The notes beneath the pieces were generated by a model. The model was given only the letters and a program-made list of their open reading frames with translations, had not been told where the DNA came from and did not search any database. A stretch of DNA of 64,000 bases from Luidia sarsii. Lineage: Eukaryota; Echinodermata; Asteroidea; Paxillosida; Luidiidae. The stretch spans positions 11,052,536 through 11,116,535 of the forward strand of contig OX465112.1 in the NCBI GenBank assembly GCA_949987565.1, given 5' to 3'. The position numbers were made by a program, and so were the translations under genes. Of this stretch, positions 10,177 through 20,952 are shown piece by piece (within the stretch, counting starts at the first letter, position 1; every line of letters starts with the position of its first letter).

Positions 10177-10993
10177 ATGCCGAAACGTCGGGCCGAGAAG
10201 GCTGCTCAGCAGGCCCCTGGGTCTAAGGGTAAGGCCACTGCGAGCTGCCGTCGTAAGGGCCGCCCCGAGATTCGTCCGGAGTCGGCGGTGGATCTGGAGA
10301 GCGCCCTACCACTGAGCGACGTTCCATCGACGTCCGGCACCGCGGCGGCCGCAGTGAGGGATGGACGTTCATCTCGACACGGGAGCGGACCGGTTTGCGA
10401 GCAAGCAGCGGAGGAGAGCGGAGGAGCCGGAGGTGGAGCGGTCTCTTCTTCGGCCGGTGAGTCCGCATCGTCTGCGAGGAATGCGAACTGGGATGCTGCA
10501 GGCTTTGGCTTGGGCGTGAGTGTTCATGCGGTTGGATCTGGTAGTGGTAGGGTTAACGTTGGACATGGAGCTTTGGGTAACGGTCGCGGCGGTCGGCAGT
10601 GTGGCGCCGGCGGTTGCCGCTACATCGGTTCCCAGTCGCAGCCAGGCGCAGAAACGCATTTGCTATGCTTTCAACTCGCCTACCGGTTGCCGGTGGTTTG
10701 ATTGTCGTTATGTGCATTGTTGTCGCCGCTGCGCTGGAGGGGGACACGGGGAGTCGTCGTGTAGAGTGGGTGGGAGACCCCCTACTTTCGGCACCACTGC
10801 TAGTGCGAGGTCATGGGTGGACCAGCCCAAGGCTGTGTACACGCGTTACACTAAGACTCCCGGTGTCCCTTCGGGTGTGAGGCGTGCTGGGCCATCCGCC
10901 GCTGTCACTCCTGGGCCAGCAGGCCCAAGCGCAGCTAATGCACCAGAATTGAGGGGAAAGCGCTATAATTTTCGCTCTCCCAACGCCAATTGA
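10177..10993 (+). pseudogene. Ngaro/DIRS gag-like ORF, frame-shifted
   Basis: The N-terminal part from an ATG at 10177 (alternative 10165) is Lys/Arg/Ala-rich (MPKRRAEKAAQQ). The C-terminal part lies in the next frame and carries a CCCH motif (C-x8-C-x4-C-x3-H, from about 10672) followed at once by a CCHC zinc knuckle (C-x2-C-x4-H-x4-C). This paired arrangement is typical of DIRS/Ngaro gag proteins and should bind nucleic acid. One frameshift between about 10400 and 10640 separates the halves. The second half ends with a TGA at 10991-10993. Confidence 0.65.
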
Positions 10994-11108
10994 CGTATTC
11001 ATTTTACAGCATTGGCTGCTTAGTTACCCCGATAGGCCAGCGGCTGTTTTACTCGAACAAGGGTTTACTCGGGTTTTTCACTGGGTTTCAGAGTCCTAGG
11101 GCTGTAGG

Positions 11109-11751
11109 GTGAGCAGGGTATCTAGCAGCCTGAAATCGGCATTGGACAATCCGGAGGTAGTTTTAGAAAAGTTGCAGAGCGAGATTAATTTAGGCAGAGT
11201 CGCAGGGCCGTTTTCCTTTCGGTCATTGCCCAATCTGCAATGCTCTCCTTTCGGGCTGGTTCCTAAATTTGCCGCCATTTCGAAATTCCGCACACAAACA
11301 TCCCTGCTGCTTGATGCTGATGTCCAATTTCAGGATGTAGGCCAACCCAATGCTTCGGTTCTTCTCACTTTTTGTCACACGAAGAATAACCAATCAGGCC
11401 GCCCTCAAGTGGTGTGCTTAGTCCACTCAGAGGACGCCCAGGTCTGTCCTGTCCGCGCTTTGACAGCATTTGCGCAGGTTCGTCCCAAAATCCCAGGTTG
11501 TTTTTTTCTGCCATTTTGGCGGACAGGCTCTTACTCAGTATCAGTTTAACGCTACCTTCAAGAAGGCGCTATCATTTTTGGGGCTGGAACAGTCTTCCTT
11601 TCGCGCCCATTCTTTCCGCATAGGGGCTGCCTCTTGCGCAGCGGCAAGAGGGGTGAAGCTGGAGGATATAAAAGCAATGGGTCAGTGGCGCTCTGAGGCT
11701 GCTCGAAGTTACATTCGCCCCTTAGTGCATTGCCAGTTGCCGGGGGTGTAA
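11109..11751 (+). pseudogene. RT stub fused to tyrosine recombinase C-terminus, frame-shifted
   Basis: The first part contains GRVAGPFSFRSLPNLQCSPF and GLVPK, the usual entry into DIRS/Ngaro reverse transcriptase. Instead of the RT core it continues into recombinase sequence (LLLDADVQFQDVG, CPVRALTAF). From about 11470-11530 the reading shifts by one base into a frame with AHSFRIGAAS, IKAMGQWRS and SYIRPL, giving the catalytic H-x-x-R, W and the nucleophilic Tyr of tyrosine recombinases. The first catalytic Arg of the R...HxxR...H/W...Y set may have been lost with the deletion. Tyrosine recombinases integrate circular cDNA in this retroelement order. Confidence 0.75.
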
Positions 11752-12521
11752 TTGGAGTTGTTGCTCCTGAGCATTTCTTCTTTCTTTCTTTCTTCCCATG
11801 CAAAACTAAATTGTATGCAGGGTCGATTTGGATTATTGGAGACTCGATTGTACGCAGAGCTGTCACGAACCTAGGGTGTAAGCAGCATGTGCGATGGTTT
11901 GGACGAGGTGGAGCTGGCTACAATGACGTGCCGGCATTATTGGCCGAGGTCGCTGCGCGAGGGCGCCAGCCCGATCTGTTGGTAGTACACATTGGCACTA
12001 ATAATTTAGCCAATACTGACCTCTTCTGTATGCGGCAGCGCGTGGCAGTCTTCATGCAGTATTGTATTGAGACATTCCCTAGGTCGAAGCTCATTTGGTC
12101 CGACATTTTGCCGCGAGCTTCAGCTTGTTACTTTGGTGCTAAGCAGCCAGCGAAGATGGAAATGAAGAGGCAGGCGGTTAATAAATGGGCTTGGTCCTTC
12201 AGTAGGCTTATCAGGGCTTCGCTCCTACATCATCCGCAATTTAGATGGTCGGAATTTGCTTTGTTCAGATATGATGGTGTTCACCTTGTTCCAGACCAAT
12301 CTGCGCAATTGCATCTGTTCGTGTCAATGAAACAGGCTCACGTTGACGTCACTAATTTGGGATTCGGCCCGGTTAACTTGTGCGGAGGTTGTCCAGTCTT
12401 TCCAGTGGGGCGCGCGCTGTTAATGTTTAAATTTAGTAAATTACTCTTTCTGTCATTTGTGTTTTATGCCAAGCACCCGCTATTTCCAACCAAATGTGCG
12501 AAAGGTGGAAAATTGGCGTGA
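11730..12521 (+). CDS. SGNH hydrolase ORF of the Ngaro-type element
   Basis: A 263-codon open frame overlaps the end of the recombinase frame. SGNH/GDSL blocks are visible in order: GDSIVRRA (nucleophile Ser), GRGGAGYND (Gly), HIGTNNLAN (Asn) and YDGVHLVP (catalytic Asp and His). All catalytic positions are present and no stop interrupts them. The overlap suggests expression from the element transcript, with the true start perhaps near IWIIGDS. SGNH enzymes hydrolyse esters; the substrate in Ngaro elements is unknown. The last 50 residues are hydrophobic and may be out-of-gene read-through. Confidence 0.75.
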   Translation: MPVAGGVIGVVAPEHFFFLSFFPCKTKLYAGSIWIIGDSIVRRAVTNLGCKQHVRWFGRGGAGYNDVPALLAEVAARGRQPDLLVVHIGTNNLANTDLFCMRQRVAVFMQYCIETFPRSKLIWSDILPRASACYFGAKQPAKMEMKRQAVNKWAWSFSRLIRASLLHHPQFRWSEFALFRYDGVHLVPDQSAQLHLFVSMKQAHVDVTNLGFGPVNLCGGCPVFPVGRALLMFKFSKLLFLSFVFYAKHPLFPTKCAKGGKLA

Positions 12522-12619
12522 CATTTACCCGTACTGTTAATTAAGTTAGAATTTTAAATGGGTAAGGGGACAATTCTGGGTTTACCCACTTTCGGTGGGA
12601 GCCAGGGTTCACGGCGAGA

Positions 12620-12918
12620 GCTTTGCCAAGCATGCCATGGTTAGGGTCTTGCCAAGCGTGGCTTGTTTTGGCTTTGGCCAAGCGTGGCAGGTGTGAAGGT
12701 TGCCAAGCGTGGCATAGTGAGGTGTGGCCAAGTATGGCCCGTGTGTACATGTAGGTTGCCAAGCGTGTCATTGTGAGGTTTGGCCAGGCGTGGCTTTTGA
12801 GGTTGGGCCAAGCGTGGCCGGTGAATGTTGCCAAGCGTGGCATTTGAGTTCTGGCTGAGGTGGCCAGGTGTGTTGGGAATTGAGTGTTTCAGTTTTTATG
12901 GTTGCCAAGCATGGCATT
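12620..12918 (+). repeat. Tandem hairpin units GCCAAGCGTGGC at the element's 3' side
   Basis: About 10-11 units spaced roughly 25 bp contain GCCAAGCGTGGC or close variants. Each can fold as a GCCA/TGGC stem with a four-base loop, and neighbours can also pair with one another. The block lies directly 3' of the SGNH ORF and has no coding frame. It may be part of the retroelement's 3' untranslated region or a satellite that expanded in it. Confidence 0.8.
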
Positions 12919-12929
12919 TAATCAATTAA

Positions 12930-13955
12930 GACAAACTGTCTCATTTAGGCATAATTTTGCCATTGCATTCTTCTTGGAGAATTAAAAGCGAGGCTCCAGA
13001 ACCAGGCCAGGAAAGTCAACTCCTTGTCTCACTGTGTGCTTTGTGTGTGGTCTTGGAATAATTAGTATTTATGCCCAATAGCTAGAGACTATTATGTGCC
13101 TCTAAGCATGGAGGTACCTCCATGCTCTAACCACCTGGCCTATTCGCATCAGGATAACCATGGAGCTATAGGAGACAGACCAAGAGGGGACAGGGAGACA
13201 GGTAGAGACAGACAGAGATGGAACAGAGAGATAGGGAGAGACTGATCCAGAAGGGTCAACAATTGACTAAAGCTCTGGCAATATGTCGGGGGAATACATT
13301 TCAGGTTTTAGTTGGGTACGGAGGTATTATCAACTTACCACAGCTGAGCTTCTTGATGGATACATCGTCAAGGATGATAGCAAAGCTCTTGGCATGATCT
13401 GTCAGCTGTCTGCAAATCCACAAACGGATCTAATAGAAAGCAGTGGAGGTAAGAAGAGTTACATAATGAACGTATCATGTACCTTTGCTTGGGAAGTTAG
13501 GATACAGTACCAGTCACAAGTTATTACAAATCCATGCGAGTAACACGCTGGGCATGCTGCACCATATACAGCATGCACGCCTTTACCGTAAAAATTTACG
13601 CATACATGTACGGTAGCATACTAGCAAAGTCTCACTCTGTACATGTACACATACATGTAGTTCAATTTCCGTTGTATTAAACGTTACGAAAGGGTACACG
13701 ACATGTGCAACATGAGACTGTGAGCTACTGTTTTTCCACGAAGGTAAAGGCATACACGCTGTTGAATGGTGACCATGTTTTGAACTGAAGACAAAAATAA
13801 TTGTTTAGTCTGTAAACTTGTCTTTTTCATTCTTATCTAATGCCACAAACTTGGGCAATGAAATTATGATAACGATATGAAAAACTGGCCACACCATAAT
13901 GGCATGGAGCTAAAAAAAAGAAGGGGGTGGGGGTTACGCACGCTGTACTCAGATT
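12930..13955. other. Gene-free stretch
   Basis: It holds a short GGAGACAG/GAGACAGAC-type purine repeat (13160-13250). An 86-codon frame at 13283-13543 includes LDGYIVKDDSKALGM, but no domain, splice partner or homologue is recognised. TACATGTAC-type palindromes occur near 13610-13660. The rest is plain AT-rich DNA. Confidence 0.35.
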
Positions 13956-13959
13956 CAAA

Positions 13960-14098
13960 AGTCGGCTACAAATACAGTCGAAATGATGTGATTTGCAGCG
14001 ATCACTTCACCGAGGAGGATTAATTGGGAGGAGGACTTGCTGGCCAAACTCACCGGCTCGAAGCCAAGAAAAATACTGAAGGAACATGCCGTACATAT
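13960..14098 (+). pseudogene. THAP-domain fragment, second copy
   Basis: This about 135-bp piece closely matches 40262-40390: the end of a THAP zinc finger (SRNDVICSDHFTEE) followed by a segment corresponding to AKLTGSKPRKILKEHA. A frame break at the GAGGAGGATTAA position stops the first frame. No THAP N-terminus is present. THAP fingers bind DNA and occur in host factors and P-element-like transposases. This is a dispersed fragment, probably carried by the element described at 39803-41740. Confidence 0.6.
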
Positions 14099-14104
14099 AT
14101 GGTA

Positions 14105-14500
14105 CCATGTAGTCCGAGTAACTTGGACCCGACAAGTCACCCTTTTTTTATCGAATTTTGAAATTTTGAGTTTCGGGTGACTGTAGGGTCCAAGTCCAGC
14201 AGTATCCTAAACCTGATTATATCATGGAGGAATATTCCTCCATGATTATATGTACACGCCGCCAAAAACCATTTCGACCGAAACAAACTACCCGACACAA
14301 ACCCCCAGATTTACCGCCGAAAACACCCGTATCACCGTCCTGCGTGCCCATTTTTGGATTCAGTGAGAATCAAGGATTCTAATACTGGTCATTTGCTTTA
14401 CTCACGTTTTTGAAAAAAGGCAAAAAATACCATCAGTTGATCGAGAAGGTGTTTCGTTTCGTCCGTGCGACAGCCAAAACAAGGAGGCGGCCATCTTTTT
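14105..14500 (+). mobile_element. MITE family C, copy 1, with a YY1-like site
   Basis: It begins with the terminal sequence AGTCCGAGTAACTTGGACCC and an internal palindromic part ending GGGTCCAAG. It continues through CCCCCAGATTTACCGCCG, GTTGATCGAGAAGG and GGCGGCCATCTTTTTT. Related copies lie at 15318-15695 (same strand) and 28925-29292 (opposite strand). The AAAGATGGCCGCC end resembles the YY1 consensus. Confidence 0.65.
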
Positions 14501-14794
14501 TCTATAAATAGCATTCTGACAGTTCCGTGTGCGCAGTGGGTCTGCAACCGTTGAGCCCGCGACTGTTTCCTAAATGTATCGTTGCGTCCATGAAAAAAAA
14601 ATGCTATATTTAAGTTGTTTGTGTATATTATCAGGTTATCATAATGTTGCAACCAAATGGCGTCCTTAGCAAGAACACAATTCAAATATAGTGTGTCAGA
14701 CATGGGACACCGTAGCAGTTTACGTGCAGTGAAATTCCGGCCAGCCGAAATTCAGGCTCAAATTTAGGGCCAGGTTCAGTCTGGTCTTTGAGAA

Positions 14795-14895
14795 AGGTCC
14801 TTCTAGGATCGATCGAAACGTCAGGCTCCCTAAATTTTGAGATTTGCATTTTGGTAATTTTAGTCAGTAAGCAGTTTGCAACATTTTTGTATATA
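14795..14895. mobile_element. MITE family A fragment
   Basis: It contains GAAAGGTCCTTCTAGGATCG, GAAACGTCAGGC, TTTGCATTTTGGTAATTTTA and GTCAGTAAGCAGTTTGCAAC. It is one arm of the foldback family, about 160 bp upstream of the HIGD2A start. Confidence 0.65.
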
Positions 14896-15056
14896 AAAAA
14901 ATACCCTAGTTACATCACAGAGCAATACGGCTCGAATAAAGACTAACTCTAGTGTTTGGTGCCTGTACTTCACACGTGTTATCGGGGTCGAGATAAAACG
15001 AAAATAAAAACTATTATATTAACCTTTGACCTCAAAACATTATCTAATATCTGAAC

Positions 15057-16361
15057 ATGGCGGCCCCCGTGGCAGAAGTTGTCAAGCCTGCGGCTGCAAA
15101 AGCAGTCAATAATGGCGACTTTCATCGCTACCCCAGCTCTTCAAGTGCATCCTTTGCAAATATTGGGCCAATGCCGGTGGAGCTCGAAGGCTGGGAGCCT
15201 ACTACGCAGGTCGGCTTCAAGGAAAAGTTCATGAGGAAGGCAAAGGAGAATCCATTCGTTCCAATCGGTTCGTAATCGTATGGCACTGCCACTACACTAC
15301 ATCACATGTCACTAGTCCGAGTACTTATTCCTCCATGGACCGAGTAACTTGGACCCTTACAATCGCCCTTTTAAAATATTTTGAGGGGGTCGGGCGATAG
15401 TAGGGTCCAAGCTTTTCAGCAGAAAATCACCTTCCATTAACGTTTTTCCGACTGCCCCAACCGAAATCCCCAGATTTTACCCCGGAAACATGGTCCGTTA
15501 AACCGTCCCACGCAGTGATACACCCATCTTTTATTCTTTAATCGACTTTAGTCTGTTTTAATTAACAATATTATTAGTCATTTGTGTCACTCGTGTTTGG
15601 AGAAAAAGGAGAAATTTCTCCTCAGTTGATCGAGAAAAATTATGTTCTGTCAGACGAGCCAAAATGCGGCGGCCATCTTTCATTCTTTGATTTCGAACTG
15701 AACACGTAATCAGAATTCAATATTTGGCACCAATCATTCCAATGTCTGTCAAAGATTCTGAAACAACTAGGCCTACTCTCCTTAATCTTAGTCTTAATTA
15801 TTATAAGTAGTCTTAATTTATTCTTCAAAGTTCAATACTAAAGTAAAGAAAATAATGACAATAGTACTGTGTATGTGGCAGATGAGTCATTAGTATTACT
15901 ACAATACTTGTCCTTTCTGAGGAATGTTTAAGATTCATAGAATTTGTTTCAGAGATCATTGATTTAAATCAACGTAAAGGGATATTGACCTGGTGGTAAG
16001 ACTAAGAGCACTGGTGTTTTGAGTCTAGTCAAATGTGTAAGAAAATGCAGTTCAGACTTGAGAAGAGTATTCTCTTTTGTTTACAGTTTGCTTACAGCAA
16101 GTTGCAGCATTGACTTCCCCCCCCCCAATGAAAATCAGTCCATCGATTCACTACGTTCCCCCCTCGTCCCCCTCGCCCACAGGGATATTCGCCACGACGT
16201 GCGCACTGACCGTCGGACTGCTGAGCTTCCGACGAGGCCAGGTGCAGAAGTCGCAGATGATGATGCGGGCTCGCGTGGCGGCCCAGGCCTTCACCATCGG
16301 AGCCGTGCTAGTCGGAGTGGCTCTCCAGACGCGCAAGAGGAGCACGTCCCCGACCCCTTGA
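15057..16361 (+). CDS. HIGD2A: HIG1 domain family member 2A-like, two exons
   Basis: Exon 1 (15057-15267) and exon 2 (16183-16361) join at G|GT...AG|GG to give 129 residues. Exon 1 carries a variable N-terminus and the family signature FKEKFMRKAKENPFVPIG. Exon 2 starts IFATTCALTVGLLSFRRG, a first membrane segment, then QKSQMMMRARVAAQAFT and a second hydrophobic segment. The whole HIG1 domain is present; human HIGD2A is 106 aa and the extra length is N- and C-terminal. The family resides in the mitochondrial inner membrane and assists cytochrome oxidase and supercomplex assembly. The start ATG lies in AACATGGCGG, a good Kozak context. In human, HIGD2A neighbours ARL10, as it does here. A CT-rich tract precedes the exon 2 acceptor. 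Confidence 0.93.
15318..15695 (+). mobile_element. MITE family C, copy 2, in HIGD2A intron 1
   Basis: It begins at AGTCCGAGTACTTATTCC and CCGAGTAACTTGGACCC, about 50 bp after the exon 1 donor. It continues through ACCGAAATCCCCAGATTTTA and CAGTTGATCGAGAAAAA to GGCGGCCATCTTTCATTC. It is in the same orientation as copy 1 upstream of the gene. Confidence 0.65.
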
Positions 16362-16799
16362 GGACACTGATTTCACGATCCAAGAGGAAAATCCTTAAAA
16401 AAAAAAAAAACACCAACCGAAGTTTCTGAACCATAAACAGTTCATCTCCCTCTGAATTCAGCGGACTGGGAGTCCAAATCTAAAATGATTTATTTTTTCT
16501 TAGAGCTACAGCCATGCTCCCAAATAACCTAATGGCGAATGCATGTGTGTTTGATTGTGTCAAAAGACCACTCAAGATTGTAAGATTTGTTTCCAAAGAC
16601 ATTGCAGACTTCGGGGCAAACACGGTGTGGCGATGGGCGGAAATCTGCCAAGTAGGATCCGGAAATACTTCCTTACATGGAGATGGCACCAATGGCTTCA
16701 TGAACCGATTTATAAAACTTAGTTGTCGTTCGTGACAAACAGGGGAAAGGAGCTGGTGAGGAAACAAACTGAACATAACTTATTCAAATTGCATATAAT

Positions 16800-16945
16800 T
16801 TTATAAACTCAAATTGGTTTGACCAGGACTTGAACCCAGTTCTTTGGTTTTGTGAACCAGCACAGATTAACTGAGCTATCCAGTCCTTAGGTTAGCTTAG
16901 GCCCTTCCTAATTAACAGCTTTATTTGCTGGGGTGGGGCCTGTCA
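16800..16945 (-). mobile_element. tRNA-derived SINE, family B, minus orientation
   Basis: On the minus strand it reads GGACTGGATAGCTCAG followed by GGTTCAAGTCC, a perfect Pol III B box. The spacing fits A and B boxes of a tRNA promoter. It is diverged in the anticodon region and is not a functional tRNA. Confidence 0.65.
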
Positions 16946-17169
16946 GAGGTGGGTTTTGTTTGAATTAAAAGATGGAAGCATATACAACAATTATTTGGCT
17001 ACAGCGGTTTCTTAAAGCTACGTATTTGAATGAATTAAAGCTTTAAAAAAAATATGCGTGGAAATAGACACTTTGCTTTAAACTTTGCTGTTGAAACTGG
17101 GGTTGAATGTCTGAAAATGAGATATTGCAGGCTATCTGTTGGATACAGAGTATTGATTATAGTTACATA

Positions 17170-17345
17170 GTCAAACAAGCCAAGAAAAAACTGACTGCGA
17201 ACTTTTGAACAAATTGAAAAATTGGCAAAGAAAGCTTTGAGTGAACCGGGACTTCTGGATTAATGTAAGTGCTCTTCCATCTGAGCTATCCAGCCCTTAG
17301 ATGGTGGCCTTCCCTAATAGTCAACTAATGCTAAGCCATAGTTCA
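17170..17345 (-). mobile_element. tRNA-derived SINE, family B, minus orientation
   Basis: On the minus strand it contains GGGCTGGATAGCTCAGATGG. The B-box region is diverged (the + strand reads GAACCGGGACTTCTGGATTA). The flanks GAACAAATTGAAAAATTGGC and CTAATAGTCAACTA are the shared family body. Confidence 0.6.
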
Positions 17346-20340
17346 CAATCGCCAATACCATGGAAATAAGATAATTTGGCAGTGGGGAGAATTTGATCCA
17401 GAGGCAAACCCTCATGGCATTGCCATTTGCCAATACTATTTGCAGTCTACTCCATTTTCACGAGTGCACCAACCATACCTGCATACAAGTCTTTAGAGCA
17501 AGACGGGATGCTCTGTCATTGTACATCAGTGTGGGGGCGTGTGTGGGCTATGGTTAGTATCACGTGTGCTTTGGTTGAAATTAATGGCAAGCATTGGGAG
17601 GCTTGGATGTTGCCATTTACTTACGTTGTAATGTGCCTGTGCTAAACCATTTTCATGTACAGTAAGTAATGTATTTACAGTGATTCTAAACAATTTAGAG
17701 GGATTGATGTGTTGATCGGTTTGCAAAGGCATTGAAAGTTAAGTTATTTGAAATCTGTTTATTTTGCTCATTGAAATGTCTTCTCCGTGAGAATAAAGCC
17801 TGTCTTAATTCTGTTACATTTGAAAAACAATTCCGCTGGAAATCTTCTTCTAGGAAAGGTGTGATATTTAAAACGTGTTTTAATTGCAGATGTAGTTGGT
17901 ATTGAGAGCGGTTTTCAAGTTTAGACAAAATTGATAGGGAAGAAGTGTCAACCGACGGTCATTTCCTGCAAATCACTGAAGGCCAATAAATTGTGCGACT
18001 GCGAGTGAGCGCTTACGCAACCGAGAGATGTGACTGAGAGTGAGCGCTTACATGACCGAGTTTCACGGCAGGGCTGCAGACGCCCTTTAGTTTTTAGGGC
18101 TTTAACAGATAAAAATGAGCAGTTCCAGATATCTGTTTGACATTAAACAGAAAATTAATGAAAAAATAATCATGAAAAAAATAACCCCATTTCCGAAAAT
18201 CCGGAAATTTCAGGAAGTCTTACATCTCTGTGTCAACAATCCAGTTCAACTTCCAATGGAACTGACTCCAATGCCATCTTTAAAGCAATTTGATAGTCAT
18301 GTCTTTTCAGCTTAATGTGTCTCTTGAAAGTCGAAACACAATGAAAAGACGAAGATCAAAAGGGGCTTCTAGTTTCATCATAATCAGTGCTTCATAATTT
18401 ATTACACTTTTCTATAAAAACCCAGTGGACACCAACTTCTCACATCATGGCCAAGAGCATTTCATCGTGCCTACATATTTATGTATAGCATGGGAGCATT
18501 ATTAAAAACAATCTTATTTTTACAAAAAACGTCTGTTTGAACAATGAAGAACTTTATATACAAAGACATTCAAAATTAATACAAACTGCGAATAAAAAGT
18601 TCTTGAAATCTGTGTAAAGCATGTGTCAGTGGATTGGCAAACAAACTTCAATTTTTGTCTAGCATAGATATACATGTAGCCACAAGTTAACACTGACCTT
18701 CTGAACTCAACCCAAATCTTTCCACTGACTGACATCTTTAATAATGACTGATGCAAACTGTTACCAAGGTGAAATAACCTGTAATGAAAGAAAACATTAT
18801 TCTACTGAAAGTCTGACTTGCGTAACGTAAACTTGCCTGCAACAGCCGCAATCTGTCAAACTGAGGCGTTGTCAGCTAAAGAATTGACGGGCTTTTGATC
18901 GACAGCAAAATGGACATTGGGGTGTGGTGATCTGGATCAGTCAATGGCGCATTTTCAAAGTCTCTTAAGCTTTTCTGACTAATATATTACCATGCTAGTG
19001 TTGTGTGTGTTAACCAACGTGCAAAGAACAAGGTTATTTTATGTGTCCACCTGCCACCACAATTTTTAGCATGGCCCTCTGCCTAAAATAAGACATAAGT
19101 GTTTATGCACAGACTTGCCACTGGCAATAGCAATGTCAGAGACACAGGGCACAAGTTAACCAAGCTCGTCTAAAATGCGACACGGCAATAAAACAGGCAG
19201 CGGGTAAAGAACATATCAAAACTTTTCACTACATTCCATGAATTGAGCAAACAAATTCCTGAAAACAGATTGAAATTATTCAGCATATTCCATTCAGTTT
19301 TCATACAGGTCCAGGACGACTAGGAGTAAAACCAATTCTTGCAAAGATCAGAAAAAAAAGAGAGATATTTTGGCCATACTGGACATTTCAGTGTAAGAAC
19401 CAATCACGACCAAATACTAATCCGTTAAATTTACCCTTTTTTTTTTAATTTTGGCAAAATCCTTGTGATTTCTCGTAGCCATAGCTTCTCCGAACTTACA
19501 CTATCAAAAAGCTTCACAAAAAGTGTCAATTTCTGTCCAAGTTAGATGCAAGAAGCAGAAAATTTCATGAATGCATAGAACAACTTGATTTTTAGAAAAA
19601 AATCCTCCTCTAGTCTAAGTAGCACAATACCTGTACGGGTACAACATCCTTTCCCTCTCACATGGATGCAAAACACCAAACATTCCATGAGGTCTACTCT
19701 GAAAGTGCTTCTTGGCAGAAAACCTGAAGAAGGATCCTGCATTCTTTCTAACAGACTTCAGCTACAGTATGTGGTTGTAAGCTACATGTACAGTATGTTC
19801 CTAGAAGGACCCCTCAATGCATAACTGCATGTAAGCATGGAGCTATACCGTAAGTAGCTCCATGATGTATGTATGTGTACAGATATGAGATAAAGCAACC
19901 TAAGAATTGCTACACCGCTTTGAAGGTGGGTGAGAATTGGTAAAAAAAAAAGGGGGGGGGAATATGACTGGAGTTGTAAATTAAGAAACATGCCTAAGAC
20001 AAGGATGACCAAAGTCACCACTTTCACCGAGTTCAATGTGTATTATGTACCATATCCAGTGTCCTACTGTGGTATATAAGCCACAATGTAGAATTTGGCC
20101 ATTGGATATGGTAGAAAGTTTTGCCATGGTGAGAATGTCAGGCACCGTTAGCCCTACTCAATCATACTGCCTATTGCCTGCTTAAAAAAAATGTAAGCAG
20201 CTTGACTAAGATTTGAACCCGTAAGTTGACCCCATGCTTTTTTAGTGCAGACATCTCAAACACTTGGTTAATTGGTCAACTCAATTTATACATAATAGCG
20301 GAAAGTATCGTGTTCAATCATAGATTTTCAAATTTGGATG
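17346..20340. other. Intergenic DNA, no gene recognised
   Basis: About 3 kb with only short chance frames. A direct repeat near 17995-18060 (GACTGCGAGTGAGCGCTTACG and a close copy) is minor. A tRNA-like B box (GATTTGAACCCGTAAG on the + strand) near 20208 hints at another SINE tail. No coding exon with splice support is seen. Confidence 0.4.
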
Positions 20341-20344
20341 ACTG

Positions 20345-20392
20345 TCTATTTGCCTTCAATACTGTGACTCACAGTATTAAAGGCAAATAGAA
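20345..20392. repeat. Long hairpin, two arms of about 23 bp
   Basis: CTATTTGCCTTCAATACTGTG is followed immediately by its near-perfect reverse complement, CACAGTATTAAAGGCAAATAG. It forms a cruciform-capable palindrome with almost no loop. Confidence 0.8.
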
Positions 20393-20460
20393 ACTCTGGG
20401 GCTGAAGAACTCTTAGGGGGTCCAAATTGCAATGTGCAATCAATTTGAAGTTGTCTTTAG

Positions 20461-20952
20461 CCGCGTTTCCACTGGACTTATTTTGATCAAAGTAACTTTT
20501 CCCATTTTAAGTCCAGTGAAAACAGCCCAGTTAAATTTTCTCTCGGTTACTTTAACCGAGCCGAATGGTTACTTTTACCGGCCAACCTCTGCCCAGTAAA
20601 AGTGACCAGGTAAGTTTAACTGAGCCAATTATCCCAGTGGAAACGCACCACTCGGTTAAACGCGACTCAGAAAAAAACCACATCTGGCCTATGACGTAAC
20701 ACGTACATGCACTGTGCACTATGTCTGCTTCGTGTTGCGCACTAAATGTACACATGTACATGTACATGTTCGTTGTGTATCCGGCTCACACTTGACCCTC
20801 ATGAGCCGTTATATTGCCAGCTCGGTTACTTTAACCATCGTCTCGGTTAAATTGACCGACTCAAAAGTCCGAGTGGGAACGACTGTCAAATTTGATCATT
20901 AGAAATGTAACCATCGTGTCGGTTAAATTTTAATCCAGTGGAAACACGGCTT
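20461..20952. mobile_element. Foldback MITE family D
   Basis: The ends are inverted: AGCCGCGTTTCCACTGGACT at the left and the complement of AGCCGTGTTTCCACTGGATT at the right. Internal motifs (CTCGGTTAAATTGACCGA, GGTTACTTTAACCGAG) repeat in both orientations, giving a highly foldable element of about 490 bp. A truncated relative lies at 49058-49175 and another near 39745-39790. No transposase is present. Confidence 0.75.

Larger units (their letters stand above)
10100..12930 (+). mobile_element. Ngaro/DIRS-type tyrosine-recombinase retroelement, internally deleted
   Basis: The order is gag-like zinc-motif ORF, start of the reverse transcriptase, tyrosine-recombinase C-terminus, SGNH hydrolase, then a tandem hairpin block. 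Tyrosine recombinase together with an SGNH hydrolase is characteristic of the Ngaro group of DIRS-order retrotransposons. The RT stub passes directly into recombinase sequence near 11275-11290, so nearly all of RT, RNase H and the recombinase N-terminus are missing. Frame breaks occur in gag and recombinase, while the hydrolase frame is open. Outer boundaries are approximate. It is probably immobile or dependent on other copies. Confidence 0.8.
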
